A stretch of DNA of 64,000 bases from Streptomyces rugosispiralis (GTDB taxonomy: Bacteria; Actinomycetota; Actinomycetes; Streptomycetales; Streptomycetaceae), in assembly GCF_024505145.1 (NCBI RefSeq), contig NZ_JANIAA010000012.1, positions 145,036 to 209,035 on the forward strand, in the 5' to 3' direction. This document shows positions 7,006-15,210 of the stretch, piece after piece (the stretch's first letter is position 1; every line of letters begins with the position of its first letter). The notes under the pieces are model-generated. The model searched no databases. It saw only the letters and a list, made by a program, of their open reading frames with translations, and was not told where the DNA came from. The position numbers and the translations under genes are program-made.

Positions 7006-7458
7006 TCAAGTCGCCGGTTGAAGCTCGTTTTCGTCGGTCCTGCTGCTCTCGTGTGGCACGACGACGATCTGGTACGCGTCCTCGTAGACGATCCTCCCCG
7101 GATCCGACGACCGGATCATCCGGCACTCGATGCCATGGGCGGCAAGGATCTCCAGGTAGCCGTCCACCCGCTTGATCAGGTCCTGGGACGTGGATTTGAA
7201 CCAGGCCGCCGCGCCGGGGTGGAGCTGGTGGTCGTAGACGTTCGGATCCACGGTCGAGGGGTCCGGATAGGCCGCGTTGTACCAGTCATTGTTGGCCCGT
7301 CGGAAGCGTTCCTGCTCAGGGCTCAGCTTTCCGCTTCGCGCCAGGCCGTTGACCAGGCCGAACACCCCGGAGAATGAGCCGCGCTCGTTCCGGACCGGGC
7401 TCTGGAAGCGTACGTAAGAGGCTTCGTCAACGAGTTCCCTTGCTTCGTCGATCTGCAC
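7006..7458 (-). CDS. Hypothetical protein, 150 aa
   Basis: GTG start at 7458 with no ribosome binding site, but a TAACAT -10-like box lies about 10 nt upstream, so a leaderless transcript is plausible. The product is soluble with no signal peptide or membrane segment. It begins MQIDEARELVDEASYVRFQSPV and contains charged helices (ERFRRANNDWYNAAYPDPSTVDP region). Good codon-position GC bias supports it being real. No family recognised. Confidence 0.55.
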   Translation of the reverse strand: MQIDEARELVDEASYVRFQSPVRNERGSFSGVFGLVNGLARSGKLSPEQERFRRANNDWYNAAYPDPSTVDPNVYDHQLHPGAAAWFKSTSQDLIKRVDGYLEILAAHGIECRMIRSSDPGRIVYEDAYQIVVVPHESSRTDENELQPAT

Positions 7459-7630
7459 GGTGCGGATGTTAGAGGCGGGGGACGGGGGACGGGGGCCGTC
7501 GTCCGTTCGGCGGGGCTGGTCGGTGGGCAGATCTGGCCGAAAAGCTGCGGGTGGGGTGTTGGTGCAGGTCAGGGCCGTGGGATCGGCTGTTTGGGGGGTC
7601 TGTGGTGGGCGGGAAGGCGGGAAGTGGGCT

Positions 7631-7646
7631 TTTAGTTGTAGCTAAA
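7631..7646. promoter_or_regulatory. Imperfect palindrome TTTAGTTGTAGCTAAA
   Basis: TTTAG/CTAAA arms surround a 6-bp centre, about 70 bp before the XRE regulator gene. The A/T content is notable in this DNA, so it is a candidate operator or promoter element for that regulator. Confidence 0.4.
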
Positions 7647-7715
7647 GGTGGGAAGCTTGGACTGAGGGCGTTCGAAGCCCGAGGTCGGCATCATGCGCTA
7701 GGAGGTTGATGAAGC

Positions 7716-8045
7716 GTGCCGTGGAAGAGCAAAGGCGCGAAGGCGGAGGCTGCCGACCAGGCGGGGGCGCGGTTGGCACGTCAGGCCACTGTGGAGGTCG
7801 CCGGGTTGCTGGGGAAGCGTGGCATGAGCCGCACCGACCTCGCCCGGCTCATGGACGTCAGCCCGGGACGAGTCAGCCAAATCCTCTCCGGCGACGAGAA
7901 TCTGACGCTGCGCAGCCTCGCTGCCGTGGCCGATGCGCTGGAGCTGGACATCAAGATCAGCTTTGTGGAGCCCAAGGAGGACGGGGCTCGGCGGCCGCGT
8001 GGGCTGGGCGATGGGTCCGATGCCGCCTTTGTCTACGCGCCCTGA
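7716..8045 (+). CDS. XRE-family helix-turn-helix regulator
   Basis: 109 aa. GTG start with GGAGG (7701-7705) ten bases upstream. Residues 20-85 form a Cro/C1-type helix-turn-helix (GMSRTDLARLMDVSPGRVSQILSGDENLTLRSLAAVADAL). The size and the DELDIKISF-type end of the domain resemble antitoxin-like regulators, but no toxin gene adjoins it: upstream is the unrelated 7006 gene on the other strand, downstream a minus-strand membrane-protein gene. It is probably a free-standing repressor. Confidence 0.8.
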   Translation: MPWKSKGAKAEAADQAGARLARQATVEVAGLLGKRGMSRTDLARLMDVSPGRVSQILSGDENLTLRSLAAVADALELDIKISFVEPKEDGARRPRGLGDGSDAAFVYAP

Positions 8046-8160
8046 AGGCATCGGGGTGCGTGGGGTGCGCGGGGCGTGTGGTGTGCGCGGGGCGTGCCCC
8101 TGACGGGCGTCGTCGCGGTGTGCGGTGTGCGACGGCGCTGCGTCGGGGATGCGAGCCACG

Positions 8161-8958
8161 TCAGGGGTGCGAGGCGCCCGTCGTGGCGAGGGGGCGGACC
8201 GCCAGGGCCTCGTCCCGCAGCCGCATGAGCTCGCGGTCGCCGCTCCGCTTCCCGGTCCGGTAGCCGAACTCCAGCATGCGTACGCACGCGTCCATGGCCA
8301 TCGCCAGGGTCTGACGGCGGTCCTCCGCCTCCTCCCGGGTCGGGGCGTGCAGCTCCGGCGGGAACTCCTGGACCTCGCGCTGGCGGCACTTCGCCTCGAT
8401 GTCGGCCTCGACCTTGGCCGCGTCGTCCAGGAGCTGGTCCACCTCCTCGTACAAGGTGTTGATCGTCGTCCTGTCCTTCGTCGCAGGAGTGCAGCCGCGC
8501 AGGTGGAGGCGGGCCTCGAAGGCGAACAGGCGGAGCTGGGCCACGTTCTCGAAGTCCCTGACCAGGCGGTGGCAGTGGAGGTACATGTCGTGGACCAGCC
8601 GCCGCTCCAGTTCGCTCAGCAGCACCGCGATGCCCAGCGTGATCACGGCCACGAAGGGCGGCGTCGACTGCTGGTTCTGCTGCTGGCGGACGCGAGGCGC
8701 CAGGGCCCCGCCCGCGGCGGCAGCGGCCACGGCGGGTGGCACATCGGCCGCGTGCGGCAGTAGCAGGACGATGGTGAGCAGCGCCGCCGCGCAGGTGCAG
8801 GCGATGATTCCGCAGCACAGCGACGCGGACCTTACGGTCCCCAGCAGGCGTCCCTTGTCGGCGAAACGATGGACCAACGAGATCCAGGTGACCAGCGCGC
8901 AGACGCCTATGGGTAACGCCGCGTCCGCGAACCACCCCTGTGCGTAGAACTCGTGCAA
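8161..8958 (-). CDS. Membrane-anchored hypothetical protein
   Basis: 265 aa from a TTG start preceded by GGGGGAG. Three hydrophobic segments lie in the first ~125 residues: ALPIGVCALVTWISLV, the GIIACTCAAALLTIVLLL region, and VAVITLGIAVLL. A long charged helical cytoplasmic domain follows (about 125-265, rich in Glu, Arg and Leu). No catalytic motif or family recognised. The final residues contain many Cys-poor helices (YEEVDQLLDDAAKVEADIEAK), suggesting a coiled coil. Confidence 0.65.
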   Translation of the reverse strand: MHEFYAQGWFADAALPIGVCALVTWISLVHRFADKGRLLGTVRSASLCCGIIACTCAAALLTIVLLLPHAADVPPAVAAAAAGGALAPRVRQQQNQQSTPPFVAVITLGIAVLLSELERRLVHDMYLHCHRLVRDFENVAQLRLFAFEARLHLRGCTPATKDRTTINTLYEEVDQLLDDAAKVEADIEAKCRQREVQEFPPELHAPTREEAEDRRQTLAMAMDACVRMLEFGYRTGKRSGDRELMRLRDEALAVRPLATTGASHP

Positions 8959-9430
8959 TGCTCCCCCCTGGTCGCGCCTCGGTGCCGGTGCGCCGGAGGC
9001 GGTCGGCCGGTCACCGGGCGCGGGTCACGGAGCAACCGGTCACGGAGGACGGTGCCGAAGCACCGGTCACGGGGCACCGGTCACGGGGCACCGATCACGG
9101 GGCACCGATCACAGGGAGAGCGGGAATCCCTTCACTGTCCGCCCCGGGGGGGCGGAAGCACCGGCGAGTGGGCGTGGTTCCTGCGCCGTTCGGTCCCCGC
9201 GCCGCCTGGTTCCTACGCGTTTCGGTCCCTGCGCCTTCCGGTTGCTGCGCTTTCCGGTTCCTGTACGGAGCGCCTCGTCGCGTGGTCACGATAGTGCTCA
9301 TCGTTCCTGTAGCGCACGGCTCACCGTCCGTGTACCGCTGGATCGCGCCGCCTCCTGCGACCTGCGGTACGTCTGCCGCCGCCGCTCCGTCCATCCCGCC
9401 CAGGGGGCATACCGGGCATCAGGTCAGGTG
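8959..9430. repeat. Intergenic region with 14-bp tandem repeats
   Basis: No gene is seen in this 470-bp divergent/intergenic stretch. About five copies of the 14-bp unit GGTCACGGGGCACC lie at 9025-9115, and a degenerate CGGTTCCTGCGC-type repeat at 9175-9270. Confidence 0.6.
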
Positions 9431-10609
9431 TCAGGCGCACGCGTCCGGGGGCTGGAGGTGGCGGGCGGCGCTGCGGGCCGCGGAGGCGACGGTGGCGCGG
9501 GCCTCACGCGCGGGCAGGCCGGTGTCGAGCGCGGCCTCGATCAGGGCGGGGGCCAACTCCGGCCCCGCGCCCGTCTCGTAGGCGCGGCAGGCGGCCCAGA
9601 ACAGCCGGTCGTTGCGCTGCCCCTCCCGTGAGGCGCGGACGAACCGTACGAGCCCCTCCAGGGCCGCCGGATGCGGCTCCGGGAACAGCGGGCCGGGGCG
9701 GTACGAGCGGGGCGGGGCCGGGCGCGGCGGCGCGAGCAGGCGCAACAGGGCGGTCGGTACGGGGGCCGGGGCCCACGCGGGGGAGCCGGGCGCGAGGCGA
9801 TAGCCGCCGTGTGAGGCGTAGGAGCCGGGGCCGACCAGGTAGCCGCCCAGTCCACGGATGTCGATGCCGGGGGCCAGACGGCCGGCGGAGTTCGGGACGG
9901 CGAGGCCGGGTGGGCCGCACAGCCACAGATGGCGGCCGCCGCTCGGGGTGAGCACGGTGACCGTACGGGGGATGGCGAACGCGTGCTCGCGGGCCAGCCG
10001 GGCGAGGGCGGCCAGACCGTCCGTGCGCTCCTTACGGCTTGCATCGGGACTCTCGGCCGCCCCGGCCCGCTCGGCCGTCCCGGGCCTTTCGGTCGCCCCG
10101 GCCCGCTCGGCCGTTCCGGACTCCGCCTCGGACCTCTCGGCTCGCTCGGCCGTTCCGGACTCCGCCCCTGCCCTCTTGGTCGCCCCGGCCCGCTCGGCCC
10201 GCTCGGCCCGCTCGGTCTTCCCCGTCCCTCCGGCCCGAGCGTCCGTATCGCCCGCTCCCCCGGATCCCTGGGGCCCGCCGGGCGCTCCCGGACTACCGGG
10301 CCGCACGCCCCTGACATCGAGGTCGATGCCGATGAGGTGGTACGGCGCGCATCCGCAGGCGATGCCGTAGCCGGTGGCCCAGGGGGCGGCGGCGAACAGG
10401 GCGCGGATCGCGTCCGGCTCCGCCGATGCGTCATGGACTCCGTGGCCCAGCCGCCCGCATTCGCCATGGCACGGCAGCGGCGCGGGGTCGTGGTGGTGAG
10501 GGGAGCGCACGGCGGGCAGCTTCGCGCGGGTCAGCGGGATCACGCGGAAACCGTGGGCCGCGGCGGTCAGGGCGTGGGCAAGAGCATGGGCGAGTGCGGG
10601 ATTCGCCAT
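9431..10609 (-). CDS. Bifunctional DNA primase/polymerase (Prim-Pol) domain protein
   Basis: 392 aa. The Prim-Pol signature is readable: an N-terminal LTRAKLPA-type start of fold, the metal-binding D-x-D (IGIDLDVRGV, about 97-101), the basic/His element GGRHLWLCGP, and the substrate-groove segment IRGLGGYLVGPGSYASHGGYRL. In this family (archaeo-eukaryotic primase fold) the enzyme makes primers or fills gaps. A ~95-residue low-complexity insertion (AERAG/ESGTAERAE repeats) separates the Asp motif from the His motif. No helicase domain is fused. Mobile-element and chromosomal versions both exist; here no replication partner is adjacent. Confidence 0.8.
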   Translation of the reverse strand: MANPALAHALAHALTAAAHGFRVIPLTRAKLPAVRSPHHHDPAPLPCHGECGRLGHGVHDASAEPDAIRALFAAAPWATGYGIACGCAPYHLIGIDLDVRGVRPGSPGAPGGPQGSGGAGDTDARAGGTGKTERAERAERAGATKRAGAESGTAERAERSEAESGTAERAGATERPGTAERAGAAESPDASRKERTDGLAALARLAREHAFAIPRTVTVLTPSGGRHLWLCGPPGLAVPNSAGRLAPGIDIRGLGGYLVGPGSYASHGGYRLAPGSPAWAPAPVPTALLRLLAPPRPAPPRSYRPGPLFPEPHPAALEGLVRFVRASREGQRNDRLFWAACRAYETGAGPELAPALIEAALDTGLPAREARATVASAARSAARHLQPPDACA

Positions 10610-10919
10610 GGCACCCATCTTCGGACAAGTGTTCGGTAATGGGAAGAGGGGCTGGCAAGTCGCCGAGGATGGCCGAAATTATGCGGAACGGAGTCTCTCG
10701 TAAGGCCCGCCCCGTGGCCGGATGCCGCGTCGTGCCGGGCGTACCGGTGCGACGTGGGGAGTGGGGGTGCATGGGGTGTTTAAAACAGGTTCATCATGCT
10801 TGCGTGGTAATTCCAGCGGCCCGCGCGCATCGTCCGGGAATCGGTGGGCAACCCTGCTTCCGCGACCCTTTTGAGCCTCGGGGGGCGCGGGAGTCGGAAG
10901 TCGGATCGGAGGAATCGAG

Positions 10920-11150
10920 ATGGCGGATACCCGGACGGGCCCCGGCCGCACCTACGCCGCGTCACCGTTCTCCGCGGTCGGAGTGGGGCGCGGTTCCTGG
11001 GAGCTGACCCGCTCGCACGGGGGCAGGTCGCCGCCATCGTGGGGGCCCGCGAGCGCCCGTAAGGGAAGCGCGGGATGCGCGGGAAGCGCAGGGAACGCAG
11101 GGAGCGCAGAAGCAGCGCGATGTCCGAACGATCTGAGTGAGCCGTGGTGA
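10920..11150 (+). CDS. Possible small protein, 76 aa
   Basis: The main support is an excellent ribosome binding site (GGAGGA, 7 nt before ATG). The product starts MADTRTGPGRTYAASPFSAV and ends in a GSAGNAGSA-type run caused by short repeats (11055-11115). No family recognised and composition is low-complexity, so it may not be a real gene. The surrounding stretch 10610-11323 otherwise holds only repeats and promoter elements. Confidence 0.3.
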   Translation: MADTRTGPGRTYAASPFSAVGVGRGSWELTRSHGGRSPPSWGPASARKGSAGCAGSAGNAGSAEAARCPNDLSEPW

Positions 11151-11186
11151 TTCATTGAGCGAAACGGGACGGGTGAGGTCGTGCGG

Positions 11187-11218
11187 TCGCGCGGTGGCGT
11201 GTCAACGCCACCGCGCGA
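11187..11218. terminator. 14-bp perfect hairpin
   Basis: TCGCGCGGTGGCGT-gtca-ACGCCACCGCGCGA forms a strong stem with a 4-nt loop. It lies between the possible small gene and the promoter of the acyl-CoA operon, so it is probably a rho-independent-type terminator, though it lacks a T-run. Confidence 0.55.
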
Positions 11219-11254
11219 TCGTGCATGAAGCCGTGCTTCAGTGTTCGTTCGTTC

Positions 11255-11289
11255 TTGACAGCGTCGATTTATCTGACGGATAGTCAGAT
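11255..11289 (+). promoter_or_regulatory. Promoter with TetR-like operator for the acyl-CoA operon
   Basis: TTGACA (-35, 11255-11260) is followed 18 bp later by GATAGT (-10, 11279-11284). The -10 is embedded in a perfect inverted repeat ATCTGAC-N5-GTCAGAT (11271-11289). A repressor bound there would block RNA polymerase. The site type is typical of TetR regulators of lipid catabolism; no such regulator gene is adjacent. Confidence 0.65.
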
Positions 11290-11323
11290 TGCTTTCTACG
11301 GCAGACATGCGGCAGGGGAAGCG

Positions 11324-12328
11324 ATGACGCGTGATGACCTGGACGTTGACCCGGAAGAGCTGTACGGACGGCTGAAGACGTACGAAGGGCGGACGGCCGC
11401 GAGCGGCGGCGCGGGCCGGGACCCCGTCAACGAGCCCATGATCAGGCACTGGTGCGAGGCGATGGGGGACACCAACCCCGCCTACCCGGCTGTCGCCCCG
11501 CCCACGATGCTCCAGGCGTGGACGATGGGCGGGCTGGCCGGGCACCCCGGCGGTTCGGCCCGCTCCGAGGCGTACGACGAGCTGCTGGCGCTGCTCGACG
11601 ACGCGGGCTGCACCTCGGTGGTCGCCACCGACTGCGAGCAGGAGTACCTGCGGTCGCTGCGCCCCGGCGACCGGGTCACCTTCGACGCGGTCATCGAGTC
11701 GGTCTCGCCGCGCAAGACCACCAAGCTGGGCACCGGGTACTTCGTCACCACCCGGATGAACGTCCGCGCCGGGGAAGGAGAGCTGGTCGGCACCCACCGC
11801 TTCCGCATCCTCAAGTACGCACCCGCGCGGCCCGAGAAGCCGCCCAAGAACGCGGCGAAGCCGGAGCCGGAGCGGAAGCCGGAGCGAAAGCCGGAACCGA
11901 AGCGGAAGCCGGAGTCGACGGCCGACCGCCCCCGCCGCCCCCGCCCCGTCATCAACCGCGACAACGCCGGTTTCTGGGCGGGTGTCGCCCGGCAACAGCT
12001 GCTCATTCAGCGCTGCCTGGACTGCGCCACGCCGCGCTTCCCCTGGCTGCCGGGGTGCGGGGCGTGCGGCTCCCAGCGGTGGGAGGCGTTCGCGGCGTCC
12101 GGCGTCGGCACGGTGTTCAGCTATGTGGTCATGCACCACCCGCCCTTCCCCGCCTTCGACCCGCCCTACGCGGTCGCCCTGGTCGAGCTGGCGGAGGGGG
12201 TGCGGATGGTCAGCGACATCACCGGGGTGCCGTACGACAAGGTGCGCATCGGCATGCCCGTCGAGCTGGAGTTCCTGCGCGTGGACGAGGAGCTGGAGCT
12301 GCCGGTGTTCCGGGGTACGGAGGCATAA
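11324..12328 (+). CDS. MaoC-like hydratase fused to DUF35/OB-fold zinc-ribbon protein (ChsH2-like)
   Basis: 334 aa. The N-terminal ~155 residues resemble a MaoC hot-dog hydratase subunit (WCEAMGDTNPAY, VAPPTMLQAW). A K/P/E-rich linker (about 170-205) precedes a C-terminal DUF35 OB-fold with a zinc ribbon of two CxxC pairs (RCLDCA, GCGACGSQRW). The same two-domain layout occurs in mycobacterial ChsH2, which hydrates cholesterol side-chain enoyl-CoA with ChsH1 and supplies DUF35 to the aldolase Ltp2. The next two genes match ChsH1 and Ltp2. The start ATG at 11324 follows GGGGAA. The substrate here is unproven. Confidence 0.82.
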   Translation: MTRDDLDVDPEELYGRLKTYEGRTAASGGAGRDPVNEPMIRHWCEAMGDTNPAYPAVAPPTMLQAWTMGGLAGHPGGSARSEAYDELLALLDDAGCTSVVATDCEQEYLRSLRPGDRVTFDAVIESVSPRKTTKLGTGYFVTTRMNVRAGEGELVGTHRFRILKYAPARPEKPPKNAAKPEPERKPERKPEPKRKPESTADRPRRPRPVINRDNAGFWAGVARQQLLIQRCLDCATPRFPWLPGCGACGSQRWEAFAASGVGTVFSYVVMHHPPFPAFDPPYAVALVELAEGVRMVSDITGVPYDKVRIGMPVELEFLRVDEELELPVFRGTEA

Positions 12329-12352
12329 CGGATGACGCGAGGAGGCGGTCGT

Positions 12353-12850
12353 ATGACGGTGCGTACGGGCGATGAGCTGCCCCCGCTGCGCATCCCGATC
12401 ACCCGGACCCTGATCGTCGCCGGCGCCCTCGCGTCCCGGGACTACCAGGATGTGCACCACGACGCCGAGGCGGCCAAGGAGAAGGGCTCCCCGGACATCT
12501 TCATGAACATCCTCACCACCAATGGGCTGGTCGGCCGCTACATCACCGATCACTTCGGGCCGCGGGCCCGGCTCCGTAAGGTCGCGATCCGGCTCGGAGC
12601 GCCCAACTACCCGGGCGATGAGATGGTGCTGACCGGCCAGGTCACCGCGGTCGCGGAGGGCACGGCGGAGGTCGCTGTCATCGGTAAGAACGGCATCGGC
12701 CACCATGTGACCGGCACGGTCACGGTTCAGCTCACCGGCGACGCCCCGAGGACCACCACCGCCTCCACCACAGCGCCCTCCACCACAGCGCCCCGCACCA
12801 CGGCGCCCCCCACCACGGCGCCCCCCACCACCCCGGACACCCTCCGATGA
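12353..12850 (+). CDS. MaoC-family enoyl-CoA hydratase subunit (ChsH1-like)
   Basis: 165 aa, start chosen after GGAGG. It has a hot-dog hydratase fold with the MaoC motif region ASRDYQDVHHDAEAAKEKG, containing the expected Asp and His of the active site, and a PDIFMNILTTNG helix. It is probably the catalytic partner of the preceding fused subunit. The C-terminus carries a Thr/Ala/Pro run (TTAPSTTAPRTTAPPTTAP), a repeat expansion with no known role. It overlaps the following gene by 4 bp (ATGA), so it is translationally coupled. Confidence 0.82.
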   Translation: MTVRTGDELPPLRIPITRTLIVAGALASRDYQDVHHDAEAAKEKGSPDIFMNILTTNGLVGRYITDHFGPRARLRKVAIRLGAPNYPGDEMVLTGQVTAVAEGTAEVAVIGKNGIGHHVTGTVTVQLTGDAPRTTTASTTAPSTTAPRTTAPPTTAPPTTPDTLR

Positions 12851-14013
12851 GCGCCCGCAAGCCCGACACCCTGGGCGGCCGGGCCGCCATCGTCGGCATC
12901 GGCGCCACCGAGTTCTCCAAGGACTCGGGCCGCAGCGAGCTGAAGTTGGCCGTCGAGGCCGTCCAGGCGGCCCTGGACGACGCCGGGCTCACCCCGGCCG
13001 ACGTGGACGGGCTGGTCACCTTCACCATGGACACCAGCCCCGAGATCACCGTGGCGCAGGCATGTGGCGTCGGTGATCTCACCTTCTTCTCGCGCGTCCA
13101 CTACGGCGGCGGCGCGGCCTGCGCCACCGTGCAGCAGGCCGCGCTCGCCGTCGCGACCGGCGTCGCCGAGGTCGTCGTCTGCTACCGCGCGTTCAACGAG
13201 CGCTCCGGGCGCCGCTTCGGCTCCGGCGTCCAGCACCGCGAGCCGTCCGCCGAGGGCGCCGCGCTCGGCTGGTCGCTGCCGTTCGGGCTGTTGACCCCGG
13301 CTTCGTGGGTCGCCATGGCCGCCCAGCGCTATCTGTACGCCTATGGGCTGACACCCGAGGTTTTCGGCCATGTGGCCGTCACCGACCGCCGCCACGCGGC
13401 CATCAACCCGGCCGCGTACTTCCACGGCAAGCCGATCACCCTCGCCGAGCACGCCGCCTCCCGCTGGATCGTCGAGCCGCTGCGGCTGCTCGACTGCTGT
13501 CAGGAGACGGACGGCGGCCAGGCGATCGTGGTGACCAGCGTGGAGCGGGCGCGTGACCTGCCGCGTCCGCCCGGCGTGATCACGGCCGCGGCGCAGGGCG
13601 CGGGCCGCGGGCAGGAGCAGATGACGAGCTTCTACCGTGACGATCTGACCGGTCTCCCCGAGATGGGGGTGGTCGCCGGTCAGCTGTGGCGCGGCAGCGG
13701 GCTGACCCCGGCCGACATCGACGTGGCCATCCTCTACGACCACTTCACGCCGTTCGTGCTGATGCAGCTCGAGGAGTTCGGCTTCTGCGGGCCCGGCGAG
13801 GCGGCCGGATTCGTCGCCGAGGACGCGCTGCCGCTCAACACCCACGGCGGTCAGCTCGGTGAGGCGTATCTGCACGGGATGAACGGGATCGCCGAGGCCG
13901 TCCGCCAGATCCGCGGCAGCTCCGTCAACCAGGTGCCGGGGGCCGCCCGCGCCCTGGTCACCGCGGGCACCGGGGTACCGACATCCGGGCTTCTCCTCGG
14001 CGCAGACGGCTGA
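12847..14013 (+). CDS. Thiolase-fold lipid-transfer-type protein (Ltp2-like retro-aldolase)
   Basis: 388 aa. Thiolase-like start AAIVGIGATEFSKDSGRSELKLAVEAVQAAL and end NTHGGQLGEAYLHGMNGIAEAVRQIRG. It belongs to the SCPx/nonspecific lipid-transfer thiolase group. In Mycobacterium, Ltp2 acts with the DUF35 domain of ChsH2 as a retro-aldolase that removes the last side-chain fragment of sterols. The conserved operon order (ChsH2-like, ChsH1-like, Ltp2-like) supports the same three-protein chemistry on a steroid or branched acyl-CoA. Last gene of the operon. Confidence 0.82.
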   Translation: MSARKPDTLGGRAAIVGIGATEFSKDSGRSELKLAVEAVQAALDDAGLTPADVDGLVTFTMDTSPEITVAQACGVGDLTFFSRVHYGGGAACATVQQAALAVATGVAEVVVCYRAFNERSGRRFGSGVQHREPSAEGAALGWSLPFGLLTPASWVAMAAQRYLYAYGLTPEVFGHVAVTDRRHAAINPAAYFHGKPITLAEHAASRWIVEPLRLLDCCQETDGGQAIVVTSVERARDLPRPPGVITAAAQGAGRGQEQMTSFYRDDLTGLPEMGVVAGQLWRGSGLTPADIDVAILYDHFTPFVLMQLEEFGFCGPGEAAGFVAEDALPLNTHGGQLGEAYLHGMNGIAEAVRQIRGSSVNQVPGAARALVTAGTGVPTSGLLLGADG

Positions 14014-14066
14014 CTCGCGCGCGTGTCGGCGGTAGCGGGCCGCCGAGGTCCACCTTCACTCGTCAT

Positions 14067-14918
14067 ATGACCCGAAGTAAGCAGAGCAGATGGCAGGTCA
14101 TGGGCCGGGCCACCGGTCTGGCCGCGGCCCTGGCCACCGCGATCGCCGGCGCCACTCCCGCCGCCTCGGTGGAGATCCTGCCCGACCCCCGCCCGCTGGG
14201 CGCCAAGGTCTTCCAGGGCTGGGCGTTCGACACCTGCCATGCGCCGTCCCTCGCCACCCTGCGCGCGTGGAACAGCTCCCGCTACCGCGCCGTCGGCGTC
14301 TACTACGCGGGCCGCGGCCGGGCCTGCGCCAGCCAGCCCAATCTCACCGTCTCCTGGATGCGCGGCGTCAAGAGCATGAAGTGGCAGGTGCTGCCCATCT
14401 TTGTCGGATCCCAGTCGCCTTGTGTCCGCAACACCAACAAGAAGCACGTGCCCATCGGCAGCAAGCCGTTCTCCCAGGGGCAGGCGGAGGGCAAGGACGC
14501 GGTGTCGCGTGCCAAGGCGCTCTCCCTGAAGAAGCGCAGCGCGCTCTACCTCGACATGGAGGCGTACGACCTCAAGCGGACGAGCTGCGCCGCCAAGACG
14601 CTCTCCTTCATTCGCGGCTGGAACCGCGAGGTCCGCTCGCGCGGCTTCTTCCCCGGCTTCTACAGCAGCGCCGAGTCCGGGGTGCGCCATGTGGAGCAGG
14701 CCCGCCGGGCCGGGGTGCATGACCTGCCCTCCGTGATGTGGTTCGCGCGCTGGAACGGGAAGCCGTCGCTGTACGGGGAGTCGACGCTGGCCAAGAGCGC
14801 GTGGAACCCGCACCGCCGCATCCACCAGTACCGGGGCAACATCGATGTGACGCACGGCGGGCGGACGCTGCGCATCGACCGCAACAAGGTGGACGCACCG
14901 GTCGCGATCATCAAGTGA
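14067..14918 (+). CDS. Secreted DUF1906 glycoside-hydrolase-like protein
   Basis: 283 aa. A signal peptide (MTRSKQSRWQVMGRATGLAA, cleavage around residue 36) precedes a DUF1906-type TIM-barrel: QGWAFDTCHAPSLATLRAW (first strand with Asp), VGVYYAG, the acidic strand LYLDMEAYD, and FFPGFYSSAESGV. The barrel resembles GH25-like lysozymes, and the acidic residues in LDMEAYD are candidates for catalysis. Probably exported and acting on cell wall or extracellular glycan. Independently transcribed. Confidence 0.75.
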   Translation: MTRSKQSRWQVMGRATGLAAALATAIAGATPAASVEILPDPRPLGAKVFQGWAFDTCHAPSLATLRAWNSSRYRAVGVYYAGRGRACASQPNLTVSWMRGVKSMKWQVLPIFVGSQSPCVRNTNKKHVPIGSKPFSQGQAEGKDAVSRAKALSLKKRSALYLDMEAYDLKRTSCAAKTLSFIRGWNREVRSRGFFPGFYSSAESGVRHVEQARRAGVHDLPSVMWFARWNGKPSLYGESTLAKSAWNPHRRIHQYRGNIDVTHGGRTLRIDRNKVDAPVAIIK

Positions 14919-15076
14919 GCACCCGTGGGGCGCCCTCGGGAAGCGAGTGAGCACCCATGGGCGCCCTCGGGAGGGACGTAGGCCGTCCCCGGGAATGGCG
15001 TAGGCCGTCCCCGGGAATGGCGTAGGCCCCCCGGGAATGGCGTAGGCCCCCTGGGAATGGCGTAGGCCGCCCCCGG
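14919..15076. repeat. Tandem repeats downstream of the DUF1906 gene
   Basis: Two ~28-bp copies of a GTGAGCACCC-GCGCCCTCGGG unit (14917-14972) are followed by about five 20-22-bp units of GGGAATGGCGTAGGCC (14976-15076). No coding potential; the 292-bp gap also contains the sigma-factor promoter region. Confidence 0.75.
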
Positions 15077-15210
15077 AAGAACCCTGACCGGCTGATCACC
15101 CCCTCCCCCCGCAGGAGGTGGTGCCAGCACCACCCGTACAACCTGAGACTGATTGGCCTTCGGCACTTATGGCCGATCCGCTCCGACCTGCTCGCTCCTA
15201 GCGTTGAGTC

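Noticed and set aside
10844..11062. Alternative frame overlapping the possible small protein at 10920
   Set aside because: No ribosome binding site and no known motif; the 10920 frame has the better translation signal, though itself uncertain.
12727..13875. Long minus-strand frame across the Ltp2-like gene
   Set aside because: Antisense to a well-supported operon; the product is a random Gly/Arg/Ala/Val mixture without motifs.
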